Source: Methylorubrum extorquens (GTDB taxonomy: Bacteria > Pseudomonadota > Alphaproteobacteria > Rhizobiales > Beijerinckiaceae). From it: DNA of 64,000 nt. Position 1 is the stretch's first letter. Every line of letters begins with the position of its first letter. Positions 56,440-64,000 of the stretch are shown piece after piece. The notes under the pieces were generated by a model, which was given only the letters and a program-made list of their open reading frames with translations, ran no database searches and was not told the origin of the DNA. A program made the translations under genes and the position numbers. The stretch is taken from contig NZ_JALJXF010000001.1 of the NCBI RefSeq assembly GCF_024169925.1, positions 2,734,001-2,798,000 of the forward strand. The letters run 5' to 3'.

Positions 56440-57660
56440 ATGACGGTTACAGGACCCCGCGACCGGGTGCTGGCGGTGCTGACCGCGCTGAGCGGTGCCC
56501 TCCTCCTCGCCCTCCTTCTGGGGCGGGGGGCGCTGCGCGATGCCGGCTTCAACTCGCACGGGGCGCTCGCCGACGCGTTCCTGCACGGCCGGCTCTGGGT
56601 CGAGCGCTGCCCCGAGATCGATTGCGCCGTGTTCGAGGGGCGCACCTACATCATCTTCCCGCCCCTGCCGGCACTGCTGCTGACGCCGTTCGTGGCCCTG
56701 TTCGGATTTCCCGGCTTCAAGGGCTTCGTGCTTCTCGGTTTGGGCCTGTCGGCCCTGAGCCTCTTGGCCTGGAGCCGCATCTTCCGCGCGCTGGAGGTCG
56801 AGCGCGGGCAGGCGTTGTGGCTGCTGGCCGCGCTCGCCTTCGCGAGCCCGCTCTATCAGGTCACGCTACGCTCCGATGGCGTCTGGTTCTTCTCCCAGAC
56901 CGTCGGCTTCCTGATGATGACGCTGAGCCTTTGGGCGGTGATCTGTCGGGGTTCGCTGCCGCTCGCCGGATTGTTCGTCGGCCTCGCCTTCCTGTGCCGG
57001 CAGATGGCGATCTTCTACCCGCTGTTCCTGCTGGTTCTCGCTCTGCCCCGCGGGCGCCCGCTACTGGCGAACCCGGCCTCGGTGGCGAAATCCGCGATGC
57101 TGGCGGGCCTGTTCGTCGCGGCCGCCCTCGCCGTCTACTGCGCCTACAACGCCGCGCGCTTCGGAAGCCCGTTCGAGACCGGCTACGCCTTCATCCACAA
57201 TCCCGGCCAGGAGAGCTTCATCTGGCGGCGTATCACCGAGGGCGGCCTGTTCTCGCGCGATTACCTGCTGTTCAACATGCTCTACCTGTTCCTTCAGGGA
57301 ATTCATTTCGAGTTTGGCGGCCCTCGGCTGACGGAACTCGTCGGCTTCGACAAGGCCGGCACGGCACTACTCGTGGCGAGCCCTTGGCTGCTGCTGGTCT
57401 TCTACGCGCGGCTCGACCGGGTCTTCGCCGCCGGGGCGGCGACCATCGCGGTCATCGCCGGGATCACCTTGTTCTACCACTCGAACGGCGCCGAGCAGAT
57501 CGCGACCCAGCGCTACGCCCTCGATTGGCTGCCGATCCTGATCGTGCTGATGGTGCGCGGGGAACGCCCGGCAGCTTTCGCCGCCCTGCCGATCCTCGTC
57601 ACCTGGGGCGTCGTCGCCAACCTCGCCGTTGTGACGCTGCTCTCGCTCTACAGGCTCTGA
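56440..57660 (+). CDS. GT-C-like polytopic membrane protein
   Basis: 406 aa, about ten membrane helices. The first loop contains ADAFLHGRLWVERCPEIDC, a pattern seen in GT-C/GT39-87-like membrane glycosyltransferases, and the rest alternates hydrophobic helices with short loops (for example QVTLRSDGVWFFSQT, LCRQMAIFYPLF, FGSPFETGYAFIHNPG and ATQRYALDWLPIL). I start at ATG 56440; GTG 56431 is in frame and closer to GAGAGGG. Probably uses a polyprenyl-phosphate sugar and transfers it outside the inner membrane; inferred from fold-level likeness and from the neighbouring GtrA and UbiA genes. The 3' end overlaps the gtrA-like stop by 13 nt. Confidence 0.75.
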   Translation: MTVTGPRDRVLAVLTALSGALLLALLLGRGALRDAGFNSHGALADAFLHGRLWVERCPEIDCAVFEGRTYIIFPPLPALLLTPFVALFGFPGFKGFVLLGLGLSALSLLAWSRIFRALEVERGQALWLLAALAFASPLYQVTLRSDGVWFFSQTVGFLMMTLSLWAVICRGSLPLAGLFVGLAFLCRQMAIFYPLFLLVLALPRGRPLLANPASVAKSAMLAGLFVAAALAVYCAYNAARFGSPFETGYAFIHNPGQESFIWRRITEGGLFSRDYLLFNMLYLFLQGIHFEFGGPRLTELVGFDKAGTALLVASPWLLLVFYARLDRVFAAGAATIAVIAGITLFYHSNGAEQIATQRYALDWLPILIVLMVRGERPAAFAALPILVTWGVVANLAVVTLLSLYRL

Positions 57661-58073
57661 GGCGCGGCGCGCGGGCCCGAGGCGAAGGTGAGGAGCCGGT
57701 GGCCGAGATAGTTCGCCACAGCGCCGACGGCGATGCCGACGCCGTGGCCGAGGGCTTGGCGCGCGGCCGGCTTTAGATCCGGCAGCAGGCCTTTCAGGCC
57801 GTCGATCATCAGCGTGCTGACCGCGAGGACGACGGCGGCGCCGATGGCGTTGACCGCGAGGAACAGGGCAAGCTGTCCTCGCAGCGAGCCGCGCGCAGCC
57901 GCCCGGAACACGAAGGCGCGGTAGAGCCAGAAGCCGGCGGCCATGCCGATGCCGTAGGCCACGATCAGGGCCGCCTCGAACGGCAGCACCAGGGAGAGCA
58001 GAATCCGGGCGAGCCAGTTGATCGCCGCCGCCGAGCCGCCTGCGATCAGGAAGCGGACGACCTCGCTTCTCAT
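57648..58073 (-). CDS. GtrA-like membrane protein
   Basis: 141 aa, four membrane helices. Start MRSEVVRFLIAGGSAAAINW matches the GtrA family pattern, as does NYLGHRLLTF near the end. The family includes proposed flippases or partners for polyprenyl-phosphate sugars, including mycobacterial Rv3789. ATG 58073 overlaps the UbiA stop by one base (TGATG), so the two are coupled. Converges with the GT-C-like gene with a 13-nt overlap. Confidence 0.9.
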   Translation of the reverse strand: MRSEVVRFLIAGGSAAAINWLARILLSLVLPFEAALIVAYGIGMAAGFWLYRAFVFRAAARGSLRGQLALFLAVNAIGAAVVLAVSTLMIDGLKGLLPDLKPAARQALGHGVGIAVGAVANYLGHRLLTFASGPRAAPQSL

Positions 58074-59623
58074 CACGGCACCAACCCCTGCGGCGGGAGG
58101 CTGGGCAGGAGAGCGGGCGGCAGGCCGAAGGCCGCCACCGCGAAGGCGAGACCGGCCACGCCGGCGAGCACGAGGCTCGGGCGGTCCTTGACCGCGAAGG
58201 CGACCGGGTCGTCGTGGAGCGCGTCGCGGCCCGCCAGCAACCAGACCCGGCCCATGAACAGGACGAGGATCAGCGGGAAGCTCCACAGGGCCAGCGGCGC
58301 GGCAAGCACGGCGTGGCGGAACGCCTCGTTGGCGAGATACAGGATGAAGATGACGACGCTGGCGAGCCCGGAGGCGATGCCGAAGGCGAGCACCACCGGC
58401 TCGTCCGCCGGCTCATAGCCGCGCCCGGCAATGGTGCCGGCCTGCCCCCGCCGCACAGCCCCGCGCAGCTCGGTGTGGCGCTTGGCGAAGGACAGCGAGG
58501 TGAACAGGAACATCGAGAAAGTCAGGAGCCAGGGCGACCACGCCACCGAGACCGCCGCGACGCCGACCGCGATGCGCAGCGAGAACAGGCTCCCGAGCGT
58601 CAGCGCGTCGAGCATCGGCACCCGCTTCAGCCACGCGGAGTAAGTCAGCGTCAGGGCGAGATAGGCGAGCACGCCGGTCAGCACCGCCGCCCCGGCCCAG
58701 GCCGCAACCGCCAATCCGCCCGCGAGGCCGAGCACCAGCGCCGCCAGACCGGTTGCGATCGGAAGCCGGCCGCTCGCCAGGGGGCGCTCGCGCTTCGACC
58801 AGTGTGCCCGGTCGTGGGAGAGGTCGAGCAGATCGTTCAGCAGGTAGCTTGCCGAGGCGACGAGCCCGAGCGCGAGGAAGGCCAGACCTGCGCTCCCCCA
58901 GGCCTGCGCCTCCCCTGCCCGGCCGCCGAGGACGAGCGGGAGGAAGACCAGGGCGTTCTTGGCCCATTGGTGCAGGCGCAGGGCCTTGAGCAGCGCGCGC
59001 GAACGCGAGGCGGCGGGAAATTCCTCGACCGGCTTGCCCAGCCCCTTGCCGAGCCGCCGCGCCGCGCGGAGCACGGGACCGGAGGCGCCCACGACGATCA
59101 CCCGCCGGGCTGCGGCCCAGACCGGAAGGTCTGCCGCGGCATCCCCCGCGTAGTCGAAGCCCTGCGGGTAGAGCGTCCGGAGCTGCGCGGCCTTGGCCTC
59201 CCCTTTGAGGTTCCGCACCCCGTCGCTCGCGACCACCCGGTCGAAGACGGGAAAGCGCCGCAGGGCGCGCAGCGCCATCAGCTCGTCGGCGGCGGTGGCG
59301 AGCACGATGGGCTGGCCCGCAGCCTTTTGCGCCTCGATATGCGCGAGCAGCGCCGCGTTGGCCGGCAGGGTCGCGACGTCGAGCACGGCGCCTTCCGCGA
59401 TGCGGCGCTTGAAGAAGGCCCGGCCCCGCGGCAGCCACAGCAGCATCAGGAGCAGCATCAGCGGGTTGCGCCGCAGCAGCGCGATGATCCCTTCCAGCAG
59501 CAGATCGGTGCGCAGCAGTGTGCCGTCGAGGTCGATCACCAGCGGCACCGGCCGCGGGGCCGAGACCCCGTCCTCGATCAGGATCGGAGCCGTCTCCACC
59601 CTTTGCGCGTGCGCCGTCGCCAT
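58073..59623 (-). CDS. HAD phosphatase-UbiA prenyltransferase fusion
   Basis: 516 aa. Residues about 25-205 are a HAD-like hydrolase: nucleophile motif DLDGTLLRTD (D31, D33), then VLATAADE and the acidic DYAGDAAADLP. From about 212, a UbiA-type membrane prenyltransferase of about nine helices. Its motif N263-D264-x-x-D267-x3-D271-R272-x-H274-x2-K277-R278-x-R280-P281 is that of decaprenyl-phosphate phosphoribosyltransferases (Rv3806c type), not of UbiA quinone enzymes. The fused HAD could remove the 5'-phosphate of the product. ATG 59623. Coupled to gtrA-like downstream. Function inferred from motif and context. Confidence 0.85.
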   Translation of the reverse strand: MATAHAQRVETAPILIEDGVSAPRPVPLVIDLDGTLLRTDLLLEGIIALLRRNPLMLLLMLLWLPRGRAFFKRRIAEGAVLDVATLPANAALLAHIEAQKAAGQPIVLATAADELMALRALRRFPVFDRVVASDGVRNLKGEAKAAQLRTLYPQGFDYAGDAAADLPVWAAARRVIVVGASGPVLRAARRLGKGLGKPVEEFPAASRSRALLKALRLHQWAKNALVFLPLVLGGRAGEAQAWGSAGLAFLALGLVASASYLLNDLLDLSHDRAHWSKRERPLASGRLPIATGLAALVLGLAGGLAVAAWAGAAVLTGVLAYLALTLTYSAWLKRVPMLDALTLGSLFSLRIAVGVAAVSVAWSPWLLTFSMFLFTSLSFAKRHTELRGAVRRGQAGTIAGRGYEPADEPVVLAFGIASGLASVVIFILYLANEAFRHAVLAAPLALWSFPLILVLFMGRVWLLAGRDALHDDPVAFAVKDRPSLVLAGVAGLAFAVAAFGLPPALLPSLPPQGLVP

Positions 59624-59761
59624 GCTGGATAACCCCCGTTTCCAGTGCGGGATCGATGGTCGAGCGCCCGCAACCTTGCGTTCGACAATCTATCGCCGGG
59701 ATCGACTTCGGGCGGGTTAATGGATGTCATCACAGGTTGTGGCGGCGAGACTTCGGCTCCA

Positions 59762-59775
59762 TTTGATTGATCAAA
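59762..59775. promoter_or_regulatory. TTTGAT-TG-ATCAAA dyad
   Basis: Six-base arms with a 2-nt centre, about 140 nt upstream of the HAD-UbiA start. Resembles half of an FNR/FixK-type box but the spacing is too short; no regulator can be named. Confidence 0.25.
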
Positions 59776-59890
59776 CCTTTCCATTTCCGCTGAAATGCGC
59801 CTGTCGCCGCTCCGGCACACCGGGCCTGCGCCGCGTACGAAATGCTCGCTCGCAGGCGATCACGCCGTTTCCCGTCCGGCCTCAAGCGCT

Positions 59891-59994
59891 GGAGCATCAT
59901 CCTGAAAGGTGGCTTCCGGCTTTCGGAAAAAGATGATGCAAAAACAAAAGGCTAGAACATCGTCCTGGATCCGGTATCCAGGACGATGTTCTAG
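59891..59994. repeat. Dispersed intergenic repeat, copy B, with 43-bp palindrome
   Basis: Minus-strand copy of the repeat at 9605-9679, joined to a perfect palindrome. CTAGAACATCGTCCTGGAT (59952-59970) and ATCCAGGACGATGTTCTAG (59976-59994) pair over 19 bp around CCGGT. The palindrome arms contain GGACGATG, also part of copy C, so they share ancestry with the repeat ends. Confidence 0.85.
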
Positions 59995-60164
59995 CGACCT
60001 TCGTTTTCGCTCCGCGCGGCGCTCTTCGCGCCCGGCGGGGGCGTCGTCGCTCTTCGAGCAATTGTCCGGCCTGCGTCCCGTGCCGCTTGTGGAGCCCGCG
60101 GCACTTGCGCTAACCCTCCGGCCCGCCCCGAACATTCGTGAACTCGCCCCGGAACGACAGTCGC

Positions 60165-60686
60165 ATGGTCTCCCAACGCCGGGACGCGGACGCGCCCAAG
60201 GATACGTCCGAGAGCATCCTCGAAAGTCTCGCTGGCACCCGCGTGCTGGTGGTGGAGGCGCGCTACTACGACGACATCGCCGACGAATTGTTGGCGGGCG
60301 CCCGCGCAGCGATCGAGGCGGTCGGCGCCGAGGCGCGGGTCTTCACGGTGCCGGGTGCGCTTGAGATCCCCGCCGCCATCGCGATCCTGATGGAAGCCGG
60401 CCGCAAGGCCGGCGGCCCCTACGATGCGGCGGTCGCGCTCGGCTGCGTCATCCGCGGCGAGACCGGCCACTACGACATCGTCGCGGGCGAGAGCGCCCGC
60501 GCGCTGATGGACCTTTCCGTGGCCGAGCACCTGCCGCTCGGCAACGGCATCCTCACCGTGGAGACCATGGAGCAGGCGCTCGCCCGCGCCCGGGTCTCCG
60601 AGATGAACAAGGGCGGCGGTGCCGCGGAGGCGGCTCTGAGCCTCCTCGCCATCAAGCGCGCCGCCAACCTGGAACCCGCCCGATGA
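60165..60686 (+). CDS. ribH: 6,7-dimethyl-8-ribityllumazine synthase
   Basis: 173 aa. Core [43 protein letters not shown] (catalytic His) and [19 protein letters not shown] 60165 with GGAACGAC upstream; GTG 60138 is an alternative. Its stop overlaps nusB (ATGA). ribH-nusB-thiL is a standard run. Confidence 0.95.
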   Translation: MVSQRRDADAPKDTSESILESLAGTRVLVVEARYYDDIADELLAGARAAIEAVGAEARVFTVPGALEIPAAIAILMEAGRKAGGPYDAAVALGCVIRGETGHYDIVAGESARALMDLSVAEHLPLGNGILTVETMEQALARARVSEMNKGGGAAEAALSLLAIKRAANLEPAR

Positions 60687-61204
60687 CTGAACCTGCCGCG
60701 ACACCGGCCCAGCCGAAGCCGAACGCCCGCACCGGCGCCCGCCTCTCCGTGGTGCAGGCGCTCTACGAGATGGAGATCTCGGACAAGGGCGTGATTGAGG
60801 CGCTCGCCGAGTTCGAGGCGTTCTGGATCGGTCAGGAGATCGACGGCGTCGTCCACCCGCCGGCCGAGATCGCGTTCTTCCGCGACGTGCTCCGCGGCGC
60901 CGTGGAGGAGCAGCGCGCCATCGACCCGAAGCTCGATGCGGCGCTGGCCAAGGGCTGGCCTCTGCGGCGGCTGGAAGCCGTGCTGCGCGCGATCCTGCGG
61001 GCGGGCGCCTACGAACTGATGTTCCGCCGCGACGTGCCGGCCCGCGCCGCGATCTCGCAATATGTCGAGGTCGCCTACAGCTTCTACGGCGGTGACGAGC
61101 CCGGCATGGTCAACGCGGTGCTCGACCGGGTCGGGCGCGAGGTGCGCTCCACCGAGTTCGGCATCCCGGCCGCCCCCGGCCCGGTGACGGCGAAGAAGGG
61201 CTGA
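60683..61204 (+). CDS. nusB: Transcription antitermination factor NusB
   Basis: 173 aa. Helical bundle: [16 protein letters not shown], then [30 protein letters not shown] and [28 protein letters not shown]. Acts in rRNA antitermination with NusE/S10. Overlaps the ribH stop and lies 5 nt from thiL. Confidence 0.95.
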   Translation: MTEPAATPAQPKPNARTGARLSVVQALYEMEISDKGVIEALAEFEAFWIGQEIDGVVHPPAEIAFFRDVLRGAVEEQRAIDPKLDAALAKGWPLRRLEAVLRAILRAGAYELMFRRDVPARAAISQYVEVAYSFYGGDEPGMVNAVLDRVGREVRSTEFGIPAAPGPVTAKKG

Positions 61205-61209
61205 CCGGC

Positions 61210-62187
61210 ATGGCGCGCGCGGGCGAGGAGGCGCTGATCGCGCGCTACTTCGCGCCGCTCAGCGGCCCCGGCGCCGAAGGCCTGCGTGACGACGCTGCGA
61301 GCCTGACACCGACGCCTGGCCACGACCTCGTGGTGACGACCGACGCCATCGTGGCCGGCGTGCATTACTTCCCCGACGACCCGCCCGGCTCCATCGCTGC
61401 CAAGGCGCTCGGCGTGAACCTGTCGGATCTGGCCGCCAAGGGCGCCAGCCCGCGCGGCTTCCTCCTGACCCTCGCTCTGCCGGACGACTGGACCGAAGCG
61501 TGGCTCGCGGATTTCGCCGAGGGTCTCGGCATGGCGAGCCGCGCCCATGGCTGCCTACTGCTGGGCGGCGACACCGTGCGCTCCGGCGGCCCGGCGCTCA
61601 TCGGCGTGACCGCCTTCGGCGAGGTGCCGACGGGCGCAATCCTGCGGCGGCAGGCGGCGCGGGCCGGCGACCGGCTCTGCGTCAGCGGCACCATCGGCGA
61701 CGCGGCTTTGGGCCTCGCCCTGCGGCTCGTGCCCGATCCCGCGCTGGCACCGCTTCACCGCGATACGCTCCTCGATCGCTACCTTCACCCGCGCCCGCGG
61801 CTGGCGCTCGTCCCCGTGCTGCGTCGCCACGCCCGCGCGTCCATGGATGTCTCGGACGGACTTGCGGGCGATCTGACGAAGATGTTCGATGGCACCGGCC
61901 TGACCGCCCGGATCGACGTACCGGGGGTGCCGCTCTCACCGGCGGCGCAGGCGGCCATCGCCGGCGATGCACGCCGGATCGATACGGCCCTGACCGGCGG
62001 GGACGACTACGAGATCCTCTGTGCGGTGCCGCCCGATTCCGTGAGCGCGCTCCTGGCCGAGGCGCGGGCCGCCGGGGTGCCCGTGGCCGAGATCGGCACC
62101 GTGGAAGCCGGCGACGGACCGCCGCGCTTTCGCGATGCGCACGGGCGCGCGATGGATTTCGCGCGCGCCTCGTTCAGCCACTTCTGA
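61210..62187 (+). CDS. thiL: Thiamine-monophosphate kinase
   Basis: Makes thiamine pyrophosphate; 325 aa. LRDDAASLTP at the start, VVTTDAIVAGVHYFPDD, LLGGDTVRSGGP, MDVSDGLAGDL and LTGGDDYEILCAVP in order. ATG 61210. Last of ribH-nusB-thiL. Confidence 0.95.
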   Translation: MARAGEEALIARYFAPLSGPGAEGLRDDAASLTPTPGHDLVVTTDAIVAGVHYFPDDPPGSIAAKALGVNLSDLAAKGASPRGFLLTLALPDDWTEAWLADFAEGLGMASRAHGCLLLGGDTVRSGGPALIGVTAFGEVPTGAILRRQAARAGDRLCVSGTIGDAALGLALRLVPDPALAPLHRDTLLDRYLHPRPRLALVPVLRRHARASMDVSDGLAGDLTKMFDGTGLTARIDVPGVPLSPAAQAAIAGDARRIDTALTGGDDYEILCAVPPDSVSALLAEARAAGVPVAEIGTVEAGDGPPRFRDAHGRAMDFARASFSHF

Positions 62188-62292
62188 CATGCCGACGCCG
62201 CTGACTGCGTGAATCAGGCAGTGCGAGGCCGAAGTTCTGTTCTGACGACTCGATTTTGAGAAATACACATTCGTCGCGTGACAATATAAGAT

Positions 62293-62298
62293 TATAAT
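62293..62298 (+). promoter_or_regulatory. TATAAT in an A/T-rich patch upstream of small secreted gene
   Basis: Perfect -10-like TATAAT within an A/T-rich stretch (about 62240-62330) that stands out in this GC-rich DNA. No good -35 at 16-18 nt. About 90 nt from the start codon at 62389. Confidence 0.35.
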
Positions 62299-62388
62299 AT
62301 TTTTATAAATTGCTGCATTGTGCAGTTATCCGTTGCGTCGGTTCGGGAGTGCTGCATTATATTTGGGTCGACACAGGAGATCTTACTG

Positions 62389-62604
62389 ATGCAGCATGTT
62401 TCCAAGTTCCTGATCGCTGCCGCCGTCGTGGCCGGTGCCGCAGCTCTGCCCACGATCGTACAGGCCGAAAGCGCCAAGGGGAGCAAAGCCGAGCCTGCGA
62501 GCGCGGCGACGAAAAATCAGTCGAGCGTCGACGAGTTCGAAGAGAACCGTCGCGCCCACATGCAGAAGAGCAAGGAGAACAACACGAAGAAGGGGGCCGA
62601 GTAG
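62389..62604 (+). CDS. Small secreted lysine/glutamate-rich protein
   Basis: 71 aa. Signal peptide about 1-26 (ends IVQAES), then a short hydrophilic chain rich in Lys, Glu, Ser and Asn (SSVDEFEENRRAHMQKSKE) with no cysteine. AGGAGA 8 nt before ATG 62389. The 5' region is A/T-rich. I know no family. Confidence 0.75.
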   Translation: MQHVSKFLIAAAVVAGAAALPTIVQAESAKGSKAEPASAATKNQSSVDEFEENRRAHMQKSKENNTKKGAE

Positions 62605-62680
62605 GCCTGCCTCACGGAACGCCCGATTGCGGCGGCGGGCATTCTTCGAGGGACACGACGGTGTCCGCCCGGAGACCGGG

Positions 62681-63526
62681 TCAGGTCTCGATGCCGGCTT
62701 GGCGCCGGCTCAGGGCCCAGACCCGCTCCTGCAACGCCTCGTTCCGGCTGAGGGCGGACGAGGCGGTCTCGCGGCTCTTGGCGAAGTATCGCCCGCTCAC
62801 GCCGTCGAGTTCGGGCGCGGTGGCGACGTGGAGCGAGGTCTTGGCGCCGGCCTCGGTCGAGATCAGGAACGGGCGGATCAGGCTCCAGGCGAAGCCGAGC
62901 CCGCCCCTCGTGTTCTTGGCAAAGTCACTCGCCACGACGCCCGGATGCACCGCGTTGACGGTGATGCCGCCGACCGCCAGACGCCGGGCGAGCGCAGTGG
63001 TGAACAGCACGTTGCCGAGCTTGGCCTGGGCGTAGGCTTTCATCGCCGAATAGCGGCGCTCGCCGCCGAGGTCGTCGAAGTCGATGCGCCCGCGGGTATG
63101 GGCGGCGGAGGCGAGGTTGACGATGCGGGCGCGGGGTGCAGCTTCGAGCGGGCGACGCAATTCGTGCGTCAGCAGCACGTAGGCGAGATGGTCGAGGGCC
63201 CAGGTCCGCTCGATGCCATCGACCGTGACGTGGCGCTCCGAGAAGATCGCGCCGGCATTGTTCACGAGGAGGTCGAGGGCGGGGTAGCGCGCGCTTACCT
63301 CGCCCGCGAGCCGGCGGATTTCGGCTTGGCTCGACAGGTCGGCGAGAAAGACATCCGCCGCGCCGCCGGTCTCCCGGCGCAGATGCGCGGCGGCGCGTTC
63401 CGTGCGCTCACGGTCGCGCCCGACGAGGCCCACCCGCGCCCCGAGGCGGGCGAGCCCCAGGGCCGTCTCGGCGCCGATCCCGGAGGAGGCGCCGGTGACG
63501 AGGGCGGTGCGACCGTCGAGGCGCAC
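62681..63526 (-). CDS. Short-chain dehydrogenase/reductase
   Basis: About 281 aa. Rossmann motif TGASSGIG near the N-terminus, NNAG, then the active-site region with Ser in VNLASAAH and YSAMKAYAQAKLGN (Tyr/Lys). VHPGVVASDFAKN near the C-terminus resembles retinol-dehydrogenase-like SDRs. Start: GTG 63526, just before the domain; the open frame runs further but through the upstream DUF1328 gene. 17 nt separate the two genes. Substrate unknown. Confidence 0.85.
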   Translation of the reverse strand: MRLDGRTALVTGASSGIGAETALGLARLGARVGLVGRDRERTERAAAHLRRETGGAADVFLADLSSQAEIRRLAGEVSARYPALDLLVNNAGAIFSERHVTVDGIERTWALDHLAYVLLTHELRRPLEAAPRARIVNLASAAHTRGRIDFDDLGGERRYSAMKAYAQAKLGNVLFTTALARRLAVGGITVNAVHPGVVASDFAKNTRGGLGFAWSLIRPFLISTEAGAKTSLHVATAPELDGVSGRYFAKSRETASSALSRNEALQERVWALSRRQAGIET

Positions 63527-63543
63527 GGGATCGAGCCGGCGGC

Positions 63544-63723
63544 TCAGAACACCGCCTGACCGATGGCCAGCGCGATCACCACGATGACGATGGCGAGCAC
63601 GAGGAAGAGGCCGAACAGGATGCGGGCGATCGAACTCGCGCCGGAGGCGATGCCGGTGAAGCCGAGGCCGCCGGCGACGAGCGAGATCACGAAGGCGATG
63701 GCGGCCCATTTGAGAAGCGTCAT
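63544..63723 (-). CDS. DUF1328 small membrane protein
   Basis: 59 aa, two membrane helices: [19 protein letters not shown] and [20 protein letters not shown], with [11 protein letters not shown] between. This is the DUF1328 (YtjA-like) pattern. ATG 63723, stop TGA at 63544-63546. It is probably co-transcribed with the SDR gene. Function unknown. Confidence 0.88.
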   Translation of the reverse strand: MTLLKWAAIAFVISLVAGGLGFTGIASGASSIARILFGLFLVLAIVIVVIALAIGQAVF

Positions 63724-63796
63724 GGCAGTTCACTCCGAAACAAAAGCGGAGCAGTAACGGTCAATGGGCCGGCGGCGTTCCGTCGCGGCCCGCGCT

Positions 63797-64000
63797 TTAC
63801 GCGCTTCGTTCTCCGGCCGCCCGACGCACCAGCACCTCCGCCAGGGTGTGATAGAGGCCGCCGCGGCAAACCAGCTTCGACACCGCATCCGCGATCAGCG
63901 CCGCCAGCATCAGCGGGATCATCATCGCGTGGTTCTGGGTCATCTCCGTGACGATGACGAAGGAGGTGATCGGCGCCTGGAGCACGCCGGTGAGGTAGGC
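63797..64000 (-). CDS. ClC-type chloride channel, C-terminal end (cut by window)
   Basis: 68 codons seen; the start is off the right edge. AYLTGVLQAPITSFVIVTEMTQNHAMMIPLM and IADAVSKLVCRGGLYHTLAEV match the last helices of ClC chloride channels/antiporters. Stop TAA at 63797-63799; no CBS domain follows the transmembrane part. 73 nt from the DUF1328 gene on the same strand. Confidence 0.85.
   Translation of the reverse strand, partial: AYLTGVLQAPITSFVIVTEMTQNHAMMIPLMLAALIADAVSKLVCRGGLYHTLAEVLVRRAAGERSA

Larger units (their letters stand above)
59624..60164. other. UbiA-ribH divergent intergenic region
   Basis: 541 bp. It contains a small TTTGAT-TG-ATCAAA dyad (59762-59775), a copy of the dispersed repeat and the 43-bp palindrome (59891-59994). 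The ribH promoter is probably at the right end. No coding sequence was recognised. Confidence 0.6.

Overview
The window is high-GC (close to 70% by eye), gene-dense alphaproteobacterial chromosome. Gene content and protein sequences fit the Methylobacterium/Methylorubrum (extorquens-like) group: a CcrM-type GANTC methylase, a split-b (b/b') F0 ATP synthase operon without F1 genes, a single bifunctional Rsh, a PHA-system protein, ergothioneine genes, BA14K/DUF992/DUF1328 proteins and a CtrA-type box. No tRNA, rRNA, CRISPR array, intact IS element or prophage was recognised. Most of the window is conserved core genome; the unusual material lies in small genes, intergenic repeats, one decayed regulator and one cell-envelope cassette.

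Layout. 1-4.9 kb: siroheme synthase (cut by the left edge) downstream of assimilatory nitrate reductase, divergent from a DUF779 gene, then a DUF992 gene. 5-9 kb: egtB-egtD (ergothioneine), murI, a phosphoesterase. 9.2-11.1 kb: two coupled small membrane paralogues, dgkA and an AbrB-family membrane protein. 11.2-14.7 kb: oxyR divergent from katA, then a glycine-rich BA14K-like secreted protein. 14.9-24.3 kb: the conserved block lnt-corC-ybeY-phoH-miaB, a MEKHLA gene, plsC-rimI-tsaB and an Nfu-type Fe-S protein. 24.5-31.5 kb: rpoZ, rsh, a repeat-containing secreted protein, pyrE, a NYN protein, smpB, dapA. 31.6-40.1 kb: lytic transglycosylase with an upstream CtrA-like box, HD hydrolase, class III cyclase, an OmpA-like protein coupled to a small membrane protein, a porin. 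40.4-47.9 kb: ABC-F protein, Pro-rich peptide, PHA protein, RlpA, ccrM, mutY, DUF721, DsbA-like protein. 48-51 kb: atpI-B-E-F'-F. 51.3-62.2 kb: glyA, a decayed Rrf2 regulator, nrdR-ribD-ribE, then (after a 4.5-kb interruption) ribH-nusB-thiL. 62.3-64 kb: small secreted protein, SDR, DUF1328 protein and the end of a ClC channel.

Most interesting points. (1) The interruption between ribE and ribH holds a HAD-UbiA fusion carrying the NDxxDxxxDRxHxxKRxRP signature of decaprenyl-phosphate phosphoribosyltransferases, a GtrA-like protein whose start codon overlaps the UbiA stop, and a GT-C-like membrane protein. Together they look like a compact polyprenyl-phospho-pentose synthesis, translocation and transfer cassette. 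(2) Between glyA and nrdR lies the remnant of an Rrf2/NsrR-like regulator, recognisable from its two ends, with the middle deleted and the frame shifted. (3) A dispersed palindromic repeat occurs three times, twice abutting a gene so that it supplies the stop codon. (4) Two coupled 65-66-residue membrane proteins are tandem paralogues. (5) The cyclase gene reads about 100 codons into the antisense of a coupled gene pair.

All functional calls come from reading the sequence and recalling family motifs; no database search was run.
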